Translations under genes and position numbers: made by a program
Origin: Siniperca chuatsi
Taxonomy: Eukaryota; Chordata; Actinopteri; Centrarchiformes; Sinipercidae
Reading direction: 5' to 3'
Assembly: GCF_020085105.1 (NCBI RefSeq)
Contig: NC_058055.1
Coordinates: 10,865,822 to 10,929,821 of the forward strand
Length of the DNA: 64,000 bases
Notes under the pieces: model-generated
Database searches by the model: none
Told to the model about the DNA's origin: nothing
The model's input: the letters and a program-made list of their open reading frames with translations, nothing else
Part shown: positions 32,817-46,354 of the stretch, one piece after another
How positions within the stretch are numbered: the stretch's first letter is position 1
How the letters are laid out: the number at the start of each line of letters is the position of its first letter

Positions 32817-35800
32817 AGCTTTTCTATTACAACTGTATATTATACTATAGTATATACTACAGTATACAAGTAGAAGGACAGAAACTATAGTACATACTGT
32901 AGTTTGTTTTCAGTTAACACAATTCTAATATAAAGTGACACATTACAATGGTATATAAAATATACAGTATACATATAATGATTAATACTATATAGCCTAG
33001 ATATCTATATACTCTTTTATAAAGTGCCTCATTTTTGATTGTAGCTGTTTTTACACAGGTAATCTTAAAATGGGTTGTGAAAATAGAAAAAAGTTGTTTC
33101 TCTCCTGAGTCTAAATTACAAATATGTTGAACTTTACAGAAGACAGACCGGAAACTTATACTGCTATCAGTCAGCCATAATCAAATTGCCTTACTGTGTT
33201 TATCAGAAACATTAAAAGAAAATCACATTTTTATTTTTTGCAGTGCCTAACACTTCAGCCACAATGTAAGCACTCACTTGCTCTTTTGTTTGGCTTCGTC
33301 AAACTGAGGTTTGGCCCAAAAAAAACAAACAAACAAACAAAAACAAAACAAAAAAATACCATCTCTTTCTCTTTCTCTCAGTAGTTTCACACCCTGGGAC
33401 GTGTCCTCTTCAGGCCCTACTGTCCAGCCACTTGTTTACTTTAAAAGCTGACAGCCTGTTCATGCCAAATCACATTTTTAATTATTGTCTGTATTTTAAT
33501 TTTCCCTGTTTTACACCAAGAAGAAATTAATACAGTTGCCAGTGTATTTAATATATATAATATATTATATATATATAAAATATATATAAAATATATAAAA
33601 TAAGTTGTCCACTGATAAAATAGGATCTTACTCAGTATTAGACAGAAAATATAAATATAATGAATATGTGCACTAATTTACTTGCAGTATATTTTGAACC
33701 CCACAACAAACATGAAAGGAGGTGATTTTAACTCCTCAGAGCAGCCAGTACTGGTGGCTGACTGCTTAACTGGGCTAAAACAGTTTTAGAACGCTTGTGT
33801 ATTGCTCTTATTATTTGGATGTGGATTATCTGGACGTGGATTCAGTTCCCAGAAGGTGTGAATAGTGCTACTTGTCTCTCTCACTCTCTCTTTTTCTCTC
33901 TACCCTCAAACATGGGACTAATCTATGAGACGGTGCCATTCCTGCTCACACTCATTACTTTCTCATTTATTCCATTTATAACACTCTGCTGCTGTCAAAC
34001 TAATTGCCAAAAAATACAAAGTCTTACAACAATTCAGAGGTCTACTATAAAGCTAATTTGCAAAGAGTAGACACACAAAATCAGTCATAGATCTGATTTT
34101 AAAAAAAACCAACTCTCTTTTTCACTCGACAGCCACTAGGCCAAAAAATAAGTTGGTAAAATTTAAGTGGAGTCAAACTGTTTTTAAGCAGTGTTTTTCT
34201 TAAGGTAGTGTGACTTATAGTTTATGACTGGTTGCTTACTGTGTCCAGTGCTGCTGATGGAGAGTTTGGCCATGTAGTGACATTAGTGATACTGTACATT
34301 GAATCAGAAAGTGTTAAGATAAAAAATTGTCGACTGGATATGGTGTTGCAATGCCAAACACTTCACTAATGGCAGTGACCAAACTCTTTCAGTCCAGGGC
34401 TCTGGCTGTGTGTATACAGGGTACAAATGAAGAAGGCTTTCCTGATGTATTTTTGACACTGGTAGCTTTTCCCACATTTAGATTGAGTTTTTATATTTCA
34501 CGGGGCTCTGGTTCTGTAACCTAATCATTTTGACCCTGTTGCAGATATTAAACGCTCAACTGCACTTGCACGCTGTTACACATAAAAACTAATTTGAGTG
34601 TTTTAATTCTGGAGGTAAAGAGGTGCAGGTATTCACTCTGCTCAGTCCAGAGGTTCCTCACTGGTGCCTGGTCATTAATCAATTATGTTTCTCAATGCAT
34701 AGATAGAAATTCAAACCAGATCCTGGAAAAACAAGTCTTCCACACATTTCTTTAGTATTCAGTTGGAGATGGCCCCCATTTCCATTGCAAATGACTTTTA
34801 TGAGTGAATGGTGATCTCACTTGTGACCTGTGACCATGATGCAGGGTTGAGGACCTCCGACACTAAACTGATACAAAGTTTAATTTCAAAAATCTGGTTT
34901 TCACAAATTTGTCCGGTACTTATCAGGTACTGTTTTTAATCCTATGAAGTAAAACATGTATATTGATTGAGCACAGCCCACTACTGCCAACAGTTTGTGC
35001 TCAATACTGAGAACTTTATTTTCAAACTCTTGTATAACAAATCCATACAAATACATGGACTAGTTCCACTTTTATAACTTGTGTTACTCTTTTGCTGAAG
35101 TGATCTTTTATAATATCTTTGTCGTTCCTTCAGTGTAACTCTTCTAATTGGGGATTACCGATTCTCTGACTGTACTTTATAATCTCATTCGAGCAGACGT
35201 AACAGTTGGTAGTAAAGCCCCTTGGAGAGTCTGAGAAGGGTTCAGGACATTACTGACGTACGAGGAGGAACGTATAACAAAAAGCTGTGGATTTGGGTAT
35301 ATATCATTTAATGTATTGTGCATTCAAAACTACTTTTAACAACGTGAGACAGTCGTGCGAAAATACTTCTCATCTACGAATCATCAGAAGTATTTTGGTT
35401 TAATGAAATGCAGTGTCATCTCTTCAGAATATTTTGTAACAACATGTTGAAAACGAGGCACATAAATTGCTCATCAGACTCTAACTGTGGGAAATGATAC
35501 TGTATGTACAATCAGGATAGTGATTATAATTACAATGGAAAAGCATTGTATGTATTTTAAAGCTATTGATACTACTTTGATAATGATGTAAAATGCAAAA
35601 AGACTGGACAGGAACTATAGGTATGTAAAGTATACTGTGTATAGAGGAGTTTGCTCCAGGGGAGGGATGGGCATGGGATTCATTCTGTTCATGGCAAAAT
35701 TGTTTAAAACAGAATATTGATGATTCTTGTCTGTGATGTAGACAACGTCAATGTTTTTTTTTTTGATAAAAGGCAAAGTGATATGAAAAAAGTAAAAATG

Positions 35801-36223
35801 TGTGTCTTTTATTGACTGCATGTCTGTTGAAGTCTAAATTGATGAGCTATTACAACATGTAGTCAAGTGAGTCTAGACTGTTGTAAGCCATCGCTGGTCT
35901 GAGTTTTTAAGGATAAGCCTGTGGACAGGGGGCACATGTATTTAATCCCAGGCTACTCTGTTTAAACAGATGGTATTTTGGCTGCATTTAAGGGCATGGG
36001 TGAATAACAACAATGTGACTTTTGGGGTATTCTGTTGTTTGACTAGCATATTTTTCTATTAAATCAGCAATCTACAGGTAAAGAGAATAATACACAAGGA
36101 GGAAAGGACTGGTAAAACTTGCTATATTACCCATTAAGTCATTGCAATCAATAGTTGAATTAAAAAAAAATATATATATATATATCCATCAAAATGTAAG
36201 GGAATGAACACTGTTTTCCAAAA
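32817..36223. other. Intergenic desert, AT-rich
   Basis: No gene seen. It holds palindromic TATA/ATAC-rich DNA near 32830-33010 and a nearly pure AT tract at 33549-33602. The scattered short open frames lack splice support and family resemblance. Confidence 0.5.
33549..33602. repeat. AT-rich low-complexity tract
   Basis: About 54 bases composed only of A and T, mostly TA and TATAAA units. It is simple-sequence DNA prone to cruciform formation. Confidence 0.9.
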
Positions 36224-36482
36224 GTAATGGACTGTACTTGTATAGCACCTTTCTATTCTCCTGACCACTCAAAGCGCTTCACACACTGATGGCAGAACTG
36301 CTCATCGGTACAAAGAAACTAATTAATCACTCACACACCAAAGGTACAGCCCTCGGGAGCAATTTGGGGTTCAGTGTCGTGCCCAAGGACACTTCAACAT
36401 GTGGGCTGAGGGAAGCCAGAATCAAACCGCCGCCCTTCCGATTGGTGGACGATCTGCTCTACCACTAAGCCACAGCCACCCA
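36224..36482 (-). mobile_element. tRNA-derived SINE
   Basis: Read on the minus strand from 36482, the head begins GGGTGGCTGTGGCTTAGTGG. It contains an A-box-like TGGCTTAGTGGTAGAGC (36456-36474 region) and a B-box-like GGTTTGATTCT (36418-36428), the split RNA polymerase III promoter of a tRNA. A body of about 190 bases follows, containing the gcccaaggacacttc block and ending near aatggactgtacttg on the plus strand. This matches a SINE class widespread in fish, recalled and not searched. It is not a functional tRNA gene, as there is no tRNA cloverleaf 3' half. Confidence 0.75.
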
Positions 36483-39400
36483 ACAGCTTTGAGCTCAACA
36501 CTCCTCCCTTTTCTAAAATTTAATTTAACCGTCCTATGCTGACGTGATATAATATATAGTTAACAAGACAAATATTTGTTGGTTGCATTAAAATTTCCAT
36601 CAGGACTCCATAGGCTGTTCATGTCAATAATGTCGGGGAGTTAAACAGCCACAGCAGATGTGAGTGTATGAGGAAAAGGACTTTAATTGATTAGCTGTCT
36701 TGACCTTTGTCAGCCACATCATCCACATTACACAAGTCCAGCTGTTCTCCATTCGACAGTTCCCTCTCTGAACTTGATGAGATTATTAAACTAAATCTGC
36801 TGGCTAGGTTTAAACATCATGATCATCACAGCTCAACTGCGACACTTGAATACAACAGAGCCGTCGTTAATGTAATTGACACCTGTGCTTTTCCTACTGT
36901 GACAAGTCAAAATGTCAATGCTGTGAAGAAGGTCAATTATTACCAGCACTATTAAATAACCTGGTTCATGTGTTTCTACCTCATCTTACATGATTCCTGA
37001 TAGTAGGCCGATAGGGGCCATATTGGAATAACACCACTAACACATGGTCAAACCAGGGATCTGGAGTTTGAGATTTTTAACCTCCTATTGGCTTGGAAAA
37101 CATGACACCCACAGAGAGTCTGTACTTTAAATGTAACATTGCAAAAACTGCAGGTGATATTGTGTCCAATTGAGTACTGAGCTTTTAAAAATGTATAACA
37201 TGAGTACAATAAGTACAATTCACTTGACAGTTATTTATTAAGATTAAATGTAATTATTAGCTAAACTATTTAACTATATGATAACAATCACCCATTGCTT
37301 ATATAAAGAAAAAGAGGTTTAAGTTTAAGGTTTAAGTATTTCTGATTCTGAAGAACTGTTGCAGTTTGAGAAGAGAAAGACAAAGGTTAACACCATGAGA
37401 GGAACGTACTGTAAGCAGAAAATAACTCTTATTTTACAAACATGTTTTTCTTGTTAGCAAAACTATTTAACCTGTAATCAGGGTAAATCGGGGTGGTGGG
37501 GGTTTATGTGTGTTTACAGTACAAGTAAAACCCACAATATTCTCAGTATACAGCAGGTAAACTAAGTGTGTGTTAGCATACAAGTACTTTATGCAAAAGA
37601 CAAGAGCAAACAGGATGTTAGCCAACACAGAACAAAACCACCACAGTTGTTAACAATTGTTAACTTCAGCTATAATGTTCACAGTAGGAGATCAGATCTG
37701 AATGAGAATCATCAAGTCATCAAAATTGTAGTGCACTGGCGTACAGTATTTTGTTCAAGAATTGTTAAAATATAAAAAAAAACTATAGCCTATGTTGTTT
37801 TACAATCTGCAGAGAGGAACCCTTTCTAGCTGGAGGAGCCCCATGCCATGGACACTGCCTGTATTACCATAACTTTAGTGATCCTTTAAAGGGTTATCTG
37901 TCTTATTTACTAAACAGCTATCCATTATAATTTGGCAACATGTGCAAAACATTCCACACTGTGTTACATTTCTTTGTTTAGTAAAAGACAAAGAGGGCAA
38001 ATGCATCATTGTGCATTATTACAAATGCATCACTTTGGTCTTATGCAGAGGGGCCACTGTGACTGACTGAGCACATGCAGGCGTGAGTTTAATGGAGGTT
38101 CTGTGCTGTTTTGCAGGAGGAAGGGAATGGAAAGTACTTTCAGACACCCCTAATAATAGGTAAGGCAATTATGCACAAAGCTGTGTATGAAGTTGAGAGC
38201 GCAGAACTCCTGAGGCGGCTCTGATCGAGAACAGCACATTCTGAGAAGGTCTTCTATTTATACAAATGAGATGTTTGGATAATGTCTGGTGTACTTGTTG
38301 GCAAAATATTTCAGAAGTGCTTCTGTCACGTTTTTGAAACTATAAAACAGCTTGGTGTGATCTTTTAGCCTTGTTGTAAAAGAAAAACTGCATCACATCT
38401 AACCTTTAGTCAGTGCTTATGAGTTGGGACAGGCTGATCTGAAAGAAGGTGAAGAACAAACATGGAGGGATCCTCAGGGCTTAATCACACATCATGTAGC
38501 AAAGATGCTTTATAAAATTAATTCTGTCTGCTGTTGTTTGTCCTGATCTAGAAATATGTTCTTTCATTTCATTCCTTTAAAACGACAGGGATGTCGTGTA
38601 TATTTAGAATCAGGTGGACACTAAACTAGATGTTTTGGGAGTGAAGTACGATACTTCACTCATCTACATGTTCCTGTTGGAAGTCTGAATTAACCAAAAT
38701 GGGGGTTTTGTTTACAGGTCTGACTGTTGCTAAACAAGGCAGAACAGAGACACACAATGCTCTAAATAACTATTGTTATTTTGAGCGAAAACTTTTTAAC
38801 CTACATGTGAATCTGCAGCTCATCCAAATATATCATACCAAAGATTGGACTGTTAAAGACTGGTGTAGCAGGCATGTTGAAAAGCCGCTAAAGTTAAACC
38901 AACATACATGACTTACAACTTAACGTCCTAGGGTGGGAGGTTAAAAAAAGGTTTCTTGAATAACTGGAATTTTTCAAAACAAAAACAAAAAACCCAGCAG
39001 GGGGTGCTGTGCCACTCTACAGTCTGAGGAGAGTTTATTTTGAAAAACAAAAAAGAATGTAAACCGGAAGCTTTAACGATCGTGCCGCCTCATAGATCTT
39101 AAAATGAGATGCTCACTCAATGTCTATGATCATAGACTAATACATTTTTATATACAATAAATGGTCTATATCTATTATTGTATCAGAACCATAGACCGTA
39201 TATAAAGAACATTGCAACTGTATCTTACATTTTATGTGACAGATACTACAATATTATGTAATCGACATAAAATAGGGAAAGTACACGATTTTAGAAATGT
39301 ACATTCAGAGCAGAAAATAATTCGTAGGCGGTTTCGATACCCGCAATTTTGAGCAGAGTGAGCGCTCACTTTATTTCCTCATCTCTGGTATCATAAGCAA

Positions 39401-40672
39401 CCTCTAGCTTCACTGATGCCCGAATCGAGCCATTCATTGACTACAGCGAGTAGATGTTGCAAATGAGATAACATTACGACACACTTTAGATGTTTGATTT
39501 GGTGGTGTAAGTTAGCGTGTAGTCCCCCGTGGACGATGTTAGCTTCGGACAGCAGTTTGACATATAATATGTTTAACATAACAGTGAACTTACAGACTCT
39601 AACGTTAACGTTACCTCACCAGCAGCGACACTTTGATGCCCCGAGTTGAGCTCGTCGCTCTCCTGTAAGGTTTGTATTTTAATATTATTACTATCTATTT
39701 ATCTCTTTAGCTTTTATACTTACAAAGCTAACATTGGCTGTATGGAAAACAGTAGCTTTCCTCTGGTTTTCGGCTAACGTTGACGTTAACTTACGAGTAT
39801 TGTGATTGGATGCTGTTGCTACTCATCTTAGCGACGTAGCTTAAGTTACCTGTCAAAGGGAAACGTTGTTTGACATTTTACTCTCAGTTTTTGTCTCTAA
39901 ACGACGGTGAAAGCTTACACGTGTCCTTTGGCCGATTTGATGTTTAAAAGATGTTTAATTTCTGTACAAAGAATATCATTTTGTCCCCCTCTGGTGGTAA
40001 CCTTGTGGAGAAAGGCCTGTCCCGATAGTAACAGAGAAGCTAGCTACATTGCATCAGCAGTGGAAGGAGCAATACAATGTCCCTGGAAGTAGAAATGCTG
40101 CTATTTCAGTTTAGTATTAGTAAAAGTAATCCGAATTGACATGATAATAAATACGAGAGTTTTTAGACTGGAGAGCATTGTCATTTGTCATTTTTACCAC
40201 TTCAAAAGGCTGAGAGGACACAGTTAAACCTAGATTGTTTTTAGATAAAAAAAAAATCCATTGCAAATAAAAATGAAAATTATGCGTTTCTTCTTCGTTC
40301 ACTCCACAGTTGTCTAGTTTCTGTTGATGCAAAATTGTCATTTGTACCATCTAATGGTTGTAGTGAACTTCTGCCCTTACATTTTGTTGTATGTGACAGT
40401 TATTCTGTTTCCATACAAACCCGTTTTTAGCTTACTGTAAATAATTACTATTGCCATAAATGAGAGCAGGTTTTATTGCAGCTGCTACCTGTCCTGCGCC
40501 CTGAGCCTTCTGGTGTAATGCACACATATTCACTGTCTCAGGGGAGTATTTGAAGAAAAACTGATTATATTCTGTGTATGTTTATAGTAATTAAAGTGCT
40601 CTAATAAGATGTAGCAATGTATGTTGTGAGTGGAGGTAAAGTGTCATTTACTGCATTTTTTTTTTTTACCAG
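36483..40672. other. Intergenic, then slc25a15 5' region
   Basis: Mostly AT-rich DNA with no gene seen. The 38,985-39,060 stretch (ccagcagggggtgctgtgcc) and the 39,120-39,220 stretch (two 'catagac' blocks facing each other around tgtatataaa-type sequence) look like fragments of dispersed fish repeats. Composition becomes richer in CpG near 39,600-39,670 (acgttaacgtt, gagctcgtcgctc), a plausible promoter and untranslated first exon for slc25a15. Its next exon begins after the ttttttttttaccag acceptor ending at 40672. Confidence 0.4.
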
Positions 40673-40712
40673 GTAGCTGTGAGAAACCTCTTTTGACATC
40701 TTCTTGAACACC

Positions 40713-43146
40713 ATGGCCCCACACCCGATGGTCCAGGCCATCATTGACCTCTCTGCAGGAGCCATAGGTAACTGCAGTGCTTTGTCTCCCAAAATCAGCA
40801 AACAAACAGTATTACAGAGTACACCGTGAGCAATATTTAATCTCTAAAAAACAGCAAAAAAAGCAGCGTGATTATTTCAAACGACTCACTAGATATGTCA
40901 GGCGTAGCAGGAGATATTAGTACATAGATATTGATTTTTCCGGCTCATTTCTCTCTGTGTTTCCATTGACTGTTTATACCGCTCATGGAATGAAGCCCTC
41001 TCTGATTCTCATCTCTCTTCACAGCACATATGTTGTGCCCAAACTTTGATTTTCCTGTAGTTTCTATAACAGCCATACTTTTTCTTGCATCGCTTCTGTT
41101 GACAGTTTTCTCTTCCTCCAAGGGGGAGCTGCATGTGTCTTTAGTGGGCAGCCTCTGGACACAGCAAAGGTCAAGATGCAGACCTTTCCCACGATGTACC
41201 GGGGTTTCATCCACTGCGTCGTGTCCACCTACAAACAAGTGGGCCTGCGCGGTCTCTACCAGGGCACCACGCCGGCACTGATGGCCAACATCGCCGAGAA
41301 CTCTGTGCTCTTCATGAGCTACGGCTTCTGCCAGCAGGTCATCCGCTTCACGGCTGGACTGCACAGTGAAGCTGTGCTGAGGTAGAAGGATGTTAACCAG
41401 GCTGTCCTTATTATTAACCTTCGCCAACTTTACCCTGAGAACACTTGTAAGATCTCTAACTGTCTTGTGTTTGTCCTTCCCTGTGTGTTAGTGACATGCA
41501 GAAAGCCTGCGCTGGCTCTGTAGCATCCATCTTCTCCTCGCTAGTACTCTGCCCCACTGAGCTCGTCAAGTGTCGGCTGCAAGCCATGTATGAAATGGAG
41601 GTATCAGGCAAGATTGCTAAGAGCCAGAAGTAAGTGTTTTAAATAGTCACACATTTCTGGATAATATCCTATCGCTCATTACTTTTATGATTGTGTATTG
41701 GCTAATATCAAGGATATTCGATTTTGCAAAAAAAAAAATATGACTTGGTTTATATGTAGAAAAACAATAAATGAATAGAGCTAAACTACCAGAATGCAAA
41801 CTCAGATTGAATATGGTTTAAATAAAATATATACATACTGTAACTTAATATTTAAGAACTAAAACTCCAAAAGATAGACATTCAAAGAACTAAGTCATGT
41901 TTTTTGTCACATATTGTAGATTACTTATTTTCTATTGATCTTCTTTTTTTTTTACATTGCTCTTTTCTTATCTGGATATTTTACCAACCAGGAAACAAAT
42001 GCAATTTTAATTATTTCTAAATATTTCAGTATAATTTGAATAATTGAGTAATTGGGTACATATTGGGGACATATTAATCTGCATATACTATTGTAGTGTG
42101 TGTGCATTGACCGAGCCATACATCCCTCTGCTCTGTCTGAAGCACAGTGTGGTCGGTGGTGAAATCCATTATGAGGAATGAGGGACCGCAGGGCTTCTTC
42201 CAGGGCCTGACCACCACCATAGCCAGAGAGGTCCCTGGTTACTTTTGCTTCTTCGGTGCCTATGAGCTCTGCCGCACTGCCTTTGCAGACTACATGAAAT
42301 GTGACAAAGACCACATAGGTACTGGCAAAATGTTCTGCCTGCACCACCACAGAGCGCAAAATATTTCCCCCCTGTTGAACAGCAACTTCAAACGTCAGAT
42401 TTTGATGTCAGCTCACAGTAATATTAGCAATGTAAGTTAGAACAGTTTATCACAAATGTGCTCACAAATTGATGATATAATGTATATTGGAATTTTTCTT
42501 TTAGAATCTATATTACTACAATTACTTACTAATGATTCTTTAACGTTGGAATTTAACTCTGAAATATGGCTTAGCAGTTATGAATGAAGATTTATTACCC
42601 ATCTAAAGTATTTTTCCTCTTCATTCATATGCATTTGCTTTCACCTCCCACGCATCTAATGTGCAGTATGATTGTGTTTGTGTCTAACGGGTGTGACTGT
42701 GTATGTTGAAGGTGTGGCTCCAATCATGTTCAGCGGTGGTTTCGGGGGGGCGTGCCTATGGCTGGTGGTCTATCCTATGGACTGTGTCAAGTCTCGAATC
42801 CAGGTCATGTCTATGACGGGCAAACAGGGAGGGTTTTTCAAAACCTTCATGACCATTGCTCGTACTGAGGGTATGTAGACGTCGGGTTTGATGTCTGCTT
42901 GGTTTTCTCATCCTAGCAGGGATGTTTTGTGTTCAGACTTACAGAAAGCGTTCAGGGTGAAAAAGAATCAAGACTCGTTTGCATTATCAATCAGAGTGTA
43001 ATATTTGCTGTTTCTTTTGTTTAGGCGTGAGGGCGCTCTACTCTGGTCTTACCCCCACCATGGTCCGCACCTTCCCTGCTAACGGAGCACTGTTCCTGGG
43101 TTATGAGGCCAGCCGGAAGCTCATGATGAAGCAGTTTGACAGCTAG
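40713..43146 (+). CDS. slc25a15: Mitochondrial ornithine carrier (SLC25A15/ORNT1)
   Basis: Inner-membrane carrier that exchanges cytosolic ornithine for matrix citrulline, linking the two halves of the urea cycle; it also carries lysine and arginine. Exons 40713-40767, 41123-41381, 41492-41629, 42143-42318, 42712-42870 and 43025-43146 join to 302 aa, against about 301 in human ORNT1. The three mitochondrial-carrier repeats carry signatures PLDTAK (29-34), PTELVK (126-131) and PMDCVK (231-236). Highly conserved blocks include [27 protein letters not shown] and [12 protein letters not shown]. The ATG at 40713 opens directly into [20 protein letters not shown], which is where the family starts, and lies 40 bases after a splice acceptor, so a non-coding first exon is likely upstream. 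The gene converges on the downstream tm4sf pair. No damage is seen. Another ORNT paralogue (SLC25A2 type) is unlikely, as that is a mammalian retrocopy. Confidence 0.96.
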
Positions 43147-44549
43147 AATACGAGCAACACTAATGACAGAGCGGCGAACTGGAAGTGAAGTATTATACCT
43201 ATATAACATCATCAAAACTCTAGTTAAAGATTCAAATCTTACAATATATGGGATGTGGTTTTTGCCATTTCCTGGTTCCGTTAAACTTACCCAAAAACTA
43301 CCCAACATCTCTCACACATCTGGCATAGTGTTGACATAGTGTTTAAATTCTAATAATTTATTTTGGATATTTAAGTATTGCTTTTAACGCTCAACCAACA
43401 AACAACATACATGTGTATATGAGAAAAATGTGTATGTGTAGCAAAGTATTGAGCAACCTCAACCAGCCTCTTTAAGAGGAATCGTCAACACTTCAGTTGA
43501 TTATTTTATGTCTACCTCAACAGACTGGTATCCGCACAGAAATATTTTTCTCCGCCCAGACATTTAAAATAATTCTTTACTTGCTTTCTATGCAGGTAAG
43601 AGAATCATGCTGTTAGGTTGTGAGGTTATTTTTGAATCTAAAAACCTTAATTAAGCTAATTGCATTAAGATTTTATTTAAAAATATAAAGTGGCATATAC
43701 TACTTCTTTTAAGTTGCCTAAAATGTGTTCTGATGATTTGTTTTTTATTTCAATAATGGAATCATTCTCAGCTAAGAATGCGCCTTAGTTTTGGATCTTG
43801 GTTTGTTTAGACGTGACAAAAAAATATGCTAAAACATTTGCGCACTTTTTACACTGTGCAGCTTTACTTTTCAATCAGCTATCATAGAAAAGGTTTCAGT
43901 CGTAGTCATCTGGACTGAAACCTTTTCTATGATAGAACACTCCTGGACGGATGAGGGACTACACCGTCTTATTTTCAATCAGCTGTTACTGATATCACTA
44001 CATTTAGCCTTTTTTGTTGTGTAACCTTTATTTTAAAAGTCAATGACAGAAAATATCAACTGCCTCATCCAATGTGCCATTTGCACGCTGGATTCCACAT
44101 GCAGTTTTTTTCCAGTGCTTAGTAGTTGGCAATTCAGAAATCTCAGTCATATTCCTTTAAAGTTCATTGAGAAATGTAGGCGTTTTAGAATGCTAACAAT
44201 TTGCGATGAAACTGAAATGTTTGTATAGATATCAATCCTGATATTCACTGTAGTAATACAACCTACATTAAAGGTGTCATTGAAGAATAACTTTGTCCTG
44301 TATTTTATTTTACTACATCTCTTGAAGGCAATTATTTAAACTGGAAAGTGCAATAAACCAAAAGGTTGATGTTATTGTGAAATGCCAAATATAATGTAAC
44401 ACAACACAGAGCTGTAGCAGTGGATCAGCAGCTTATATTTAAAAACAATGTATTTTAAATGAATCATATAATTAGCATGAATTATTTCTAATACAGTGTC
44501 ATTTCCGCAGCATACCTTAATACACTGCAAAGCTTTCAGATTTCTGTGT
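43147..44549. other. slc25a15 3' region and edge of the tm4sf duplication block
   Basis: No gene seen. It contains the hairpin at 43879-43935. From about 44325 the sequence (gagctgtagcagtggatcagcagcttatat) matches 47520-47700 downstream of the second tm4sf copy, so the duplicated block extends past the 3' end of the gene. AATAAA occurs at 44352-44357 (+) and could serve slc25a15, but the hexamer is inside the duplicated block. Confidence 0.5.
43879..43935. repeat. Perfect 23-bp inverted repeat (hairpin)
   Basis: The left arm 43879-43901 (ctatcatagaaaaggtttca + gtc) and right arm 43913-43935 are exact reverse complements separated by 11 bases (gtagtcatctg). Neither neighbouring repeat nor coding context explains it. 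It is transcribed only if the slc25a15 3' UTR or a read-through transcript reaches it. Confidence 0.9.
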
Positions 44550-44555
44550 TTTATT
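44550..44555 (-). terminator. Poly(A) signal for tm4sf5-like copy A
   Basis: TTTATT on the plus strand, AATAAA on the gene's strand, about 150 bases past the stop codon of the minus-strand gene. A corresponding hexamer is present about 220 bases past the stop of the second copy (47657-47662). Confidence 0.5.
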
Positions 44556-44707
44556 AAAAGTATTAAGTATCATGAAATACACATAAGTATAAAAATCTGT
44601 TGTCACATAGAGACAACAACAAGTTAAAAGAGAATATTTTATGCAGATGCAGCAAGGAACACTACTGTCAGTCTTCCAGCAGGTAGCGCCAGTCAGCTGT
44701 CAGGAAC

Positions 44708-46354
44708 TCACAGCGGCTGTAAATTAAAACAAAAACCCACCAAAAACCAGCGAAGGAAAGATTAAATGAAGATTCTCTTAAATTACACACTTTGTCTGAG
44801 AAGTGTCTGAATTAACAAATCCCCCAAAACACGGAAAACAGACAGTATTTTCATTTCTGCCCATTCTTTATAAGACTCAGTCTCAGGTTCAGCTTACCCC
44901 TTTGTTGGTGCAGGTTCCACACAGGCAGCCAAAGAGCCCATTGATCATCTGAATGGCACAGAGAACCAGCTGCAGAGAGCTTGTGACCAGCAGAGTGCCA
45001 AACAATCCGATATTGAACTGCACAATGTTCTTAGGCTCTGTGCATGTCCCCCACCATGTGTCGTCAGTCAGGTAGCTGTGATCACTATGCAGAAGAGGAG
45101 GTTCATAAATGATCAGGACTTTAGAAACTTAACAACCATCGTTAGAAAGTTACTCACCTGTTTTTAAAAGGTGTTTTCCAAATCAGAAGAACTTTGCAGA
45201 GGGGCCCGTTCTGCAACCCGAGCACTGCCACAATGAAACTGTACAGGGCACCAGCCACACCCACTGCAGCGAATGCAATTGATAGGAACATCTGCAGAGG
45301 TTAAATGATAAGCAGAGGTCAGAAACATTTCTGTGGCATTTTAAGACATTGTATATTCATGCTGAATTCTTCCCATGCTAACCCTCCTCCTCCAAGATTT
45401 TTTTTCGTGCTAATGATAAATGAGGTATTTATGAGTTTAAGGAGGAACAGGCTTTCAGTTGTGTGCTGACATTTGTTTAACCTCTCACATTCCTCACATT
45501 TATTCTGTCCATGTTTTGTTTCCCCCAACCTTTTGGTAACATTTTCTACTTTCAGGTTCACGCTTTATTTACTGTACAGCTGTAATACTGCACCTACACA
45601 TCAGACAATGTTATCATGACTTCTTAACAACCTGAAGACAAACCCATTAACAGGAATACATTTCTAATCTCGATGTTGTTTTAAGAAGCCATGTGATAAT
45701 TTTATTTATTAATAATTAATAATTGTAGTTCTGACTGACTCACCCCACAGCGATTACCACAGCACCCCTGTTTTCCAGTCAAGTTGATGTAAAATGCTGG
45801 GAGCAACACCTGTGGCAGGACAGATCAGTTGACAGCAGTTCATATTGAATTCAATGTAGTCAAAACAATTCAGCATTTTCACTTAATCTTGATAACTCAA
45901 AGCTCCTAGAATTTGTTAGTCAGTATTTAGTGAGTTGGGAGGAATACCTCTTCAAACTGCATTAAACTCAGAAGTTTGACACTTTGCTTCAGTCAGAATG
46001 TGACTTTAAAATCCACTATTACAGTGTAAAGCCAGTATTTTTTAGTCTTAGCTTTACAAATCCAACTAACATTTTTTCCCCCCTGTGGCTGCGCATAATA
46101 TTTCAGACAGGGATTTACAGCAGCTTGTAGTCCAGAGTCTCACCCTTCAGTAACAGTCAAGAGAAAAGACAACTCACCATTAAACCCCCTCCAATGAGGC
46201 CCCCCATGTATTTCACCTCCTCAGTAATGTGTCCATCTTTGGCGTACTTGACGTCCCCGTCAGGAAAAAACAACACTATGTTGCAGATGATGGATATGAA
46301 TGCTAATGGGTACAGAGTAACAGCAATGCAACGGGAACATTTTCCAGTACACAT
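44708..46354 (-). CDS. tm4sf5: Transmembrane 4 L6 family protein (TM4SF5-like), copy A
   Basis: Four-pass plasma-membrane protein of the L6 family, which acts as a membrane-domain organiser for integrins and receptors. Minus-strand exons: 46354-46178, 45809-45744, 45291-45158, 45084-44898 and 44716-44708, giving 190 aa (human TM4SF5 is 197). The start MCTGKCSRCIAVTLYPLAF is the family's typical N-terminus, so I reject the upstream in-frame ATG. Membrane helices lie at about 10-30, 48-70, 82-107 and about 150-180. The intracellular loop carries CCGNRCG. The extracellular loop contains WWGTC followed by TEPKN. The last exon encodes only PL before the stop. Exon 1 is nearly identical to that of copy B 3.2 kb away, while the other exons are more diverged. 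TM4SF1, 4 or 18 are alternatives. The symbol rests on the short C-terminus and on the neighbours MPDU1 and SLC25A35, which share 17p13 with TM4SF5 in human. Confidence 0.88.

Noticed and set aside
36418-36482. Possible tRNA gene on the minus strand
   Set aside because: A- and B-box-like sequences are present, but the body does not fold as a tRNA and continues into a SINE body.
43879-43935. MicroRNA precursor
   Set aside because: Perfect pairing over 23 bp with a short loop and no recognised seed. I report it only as a hairpin.
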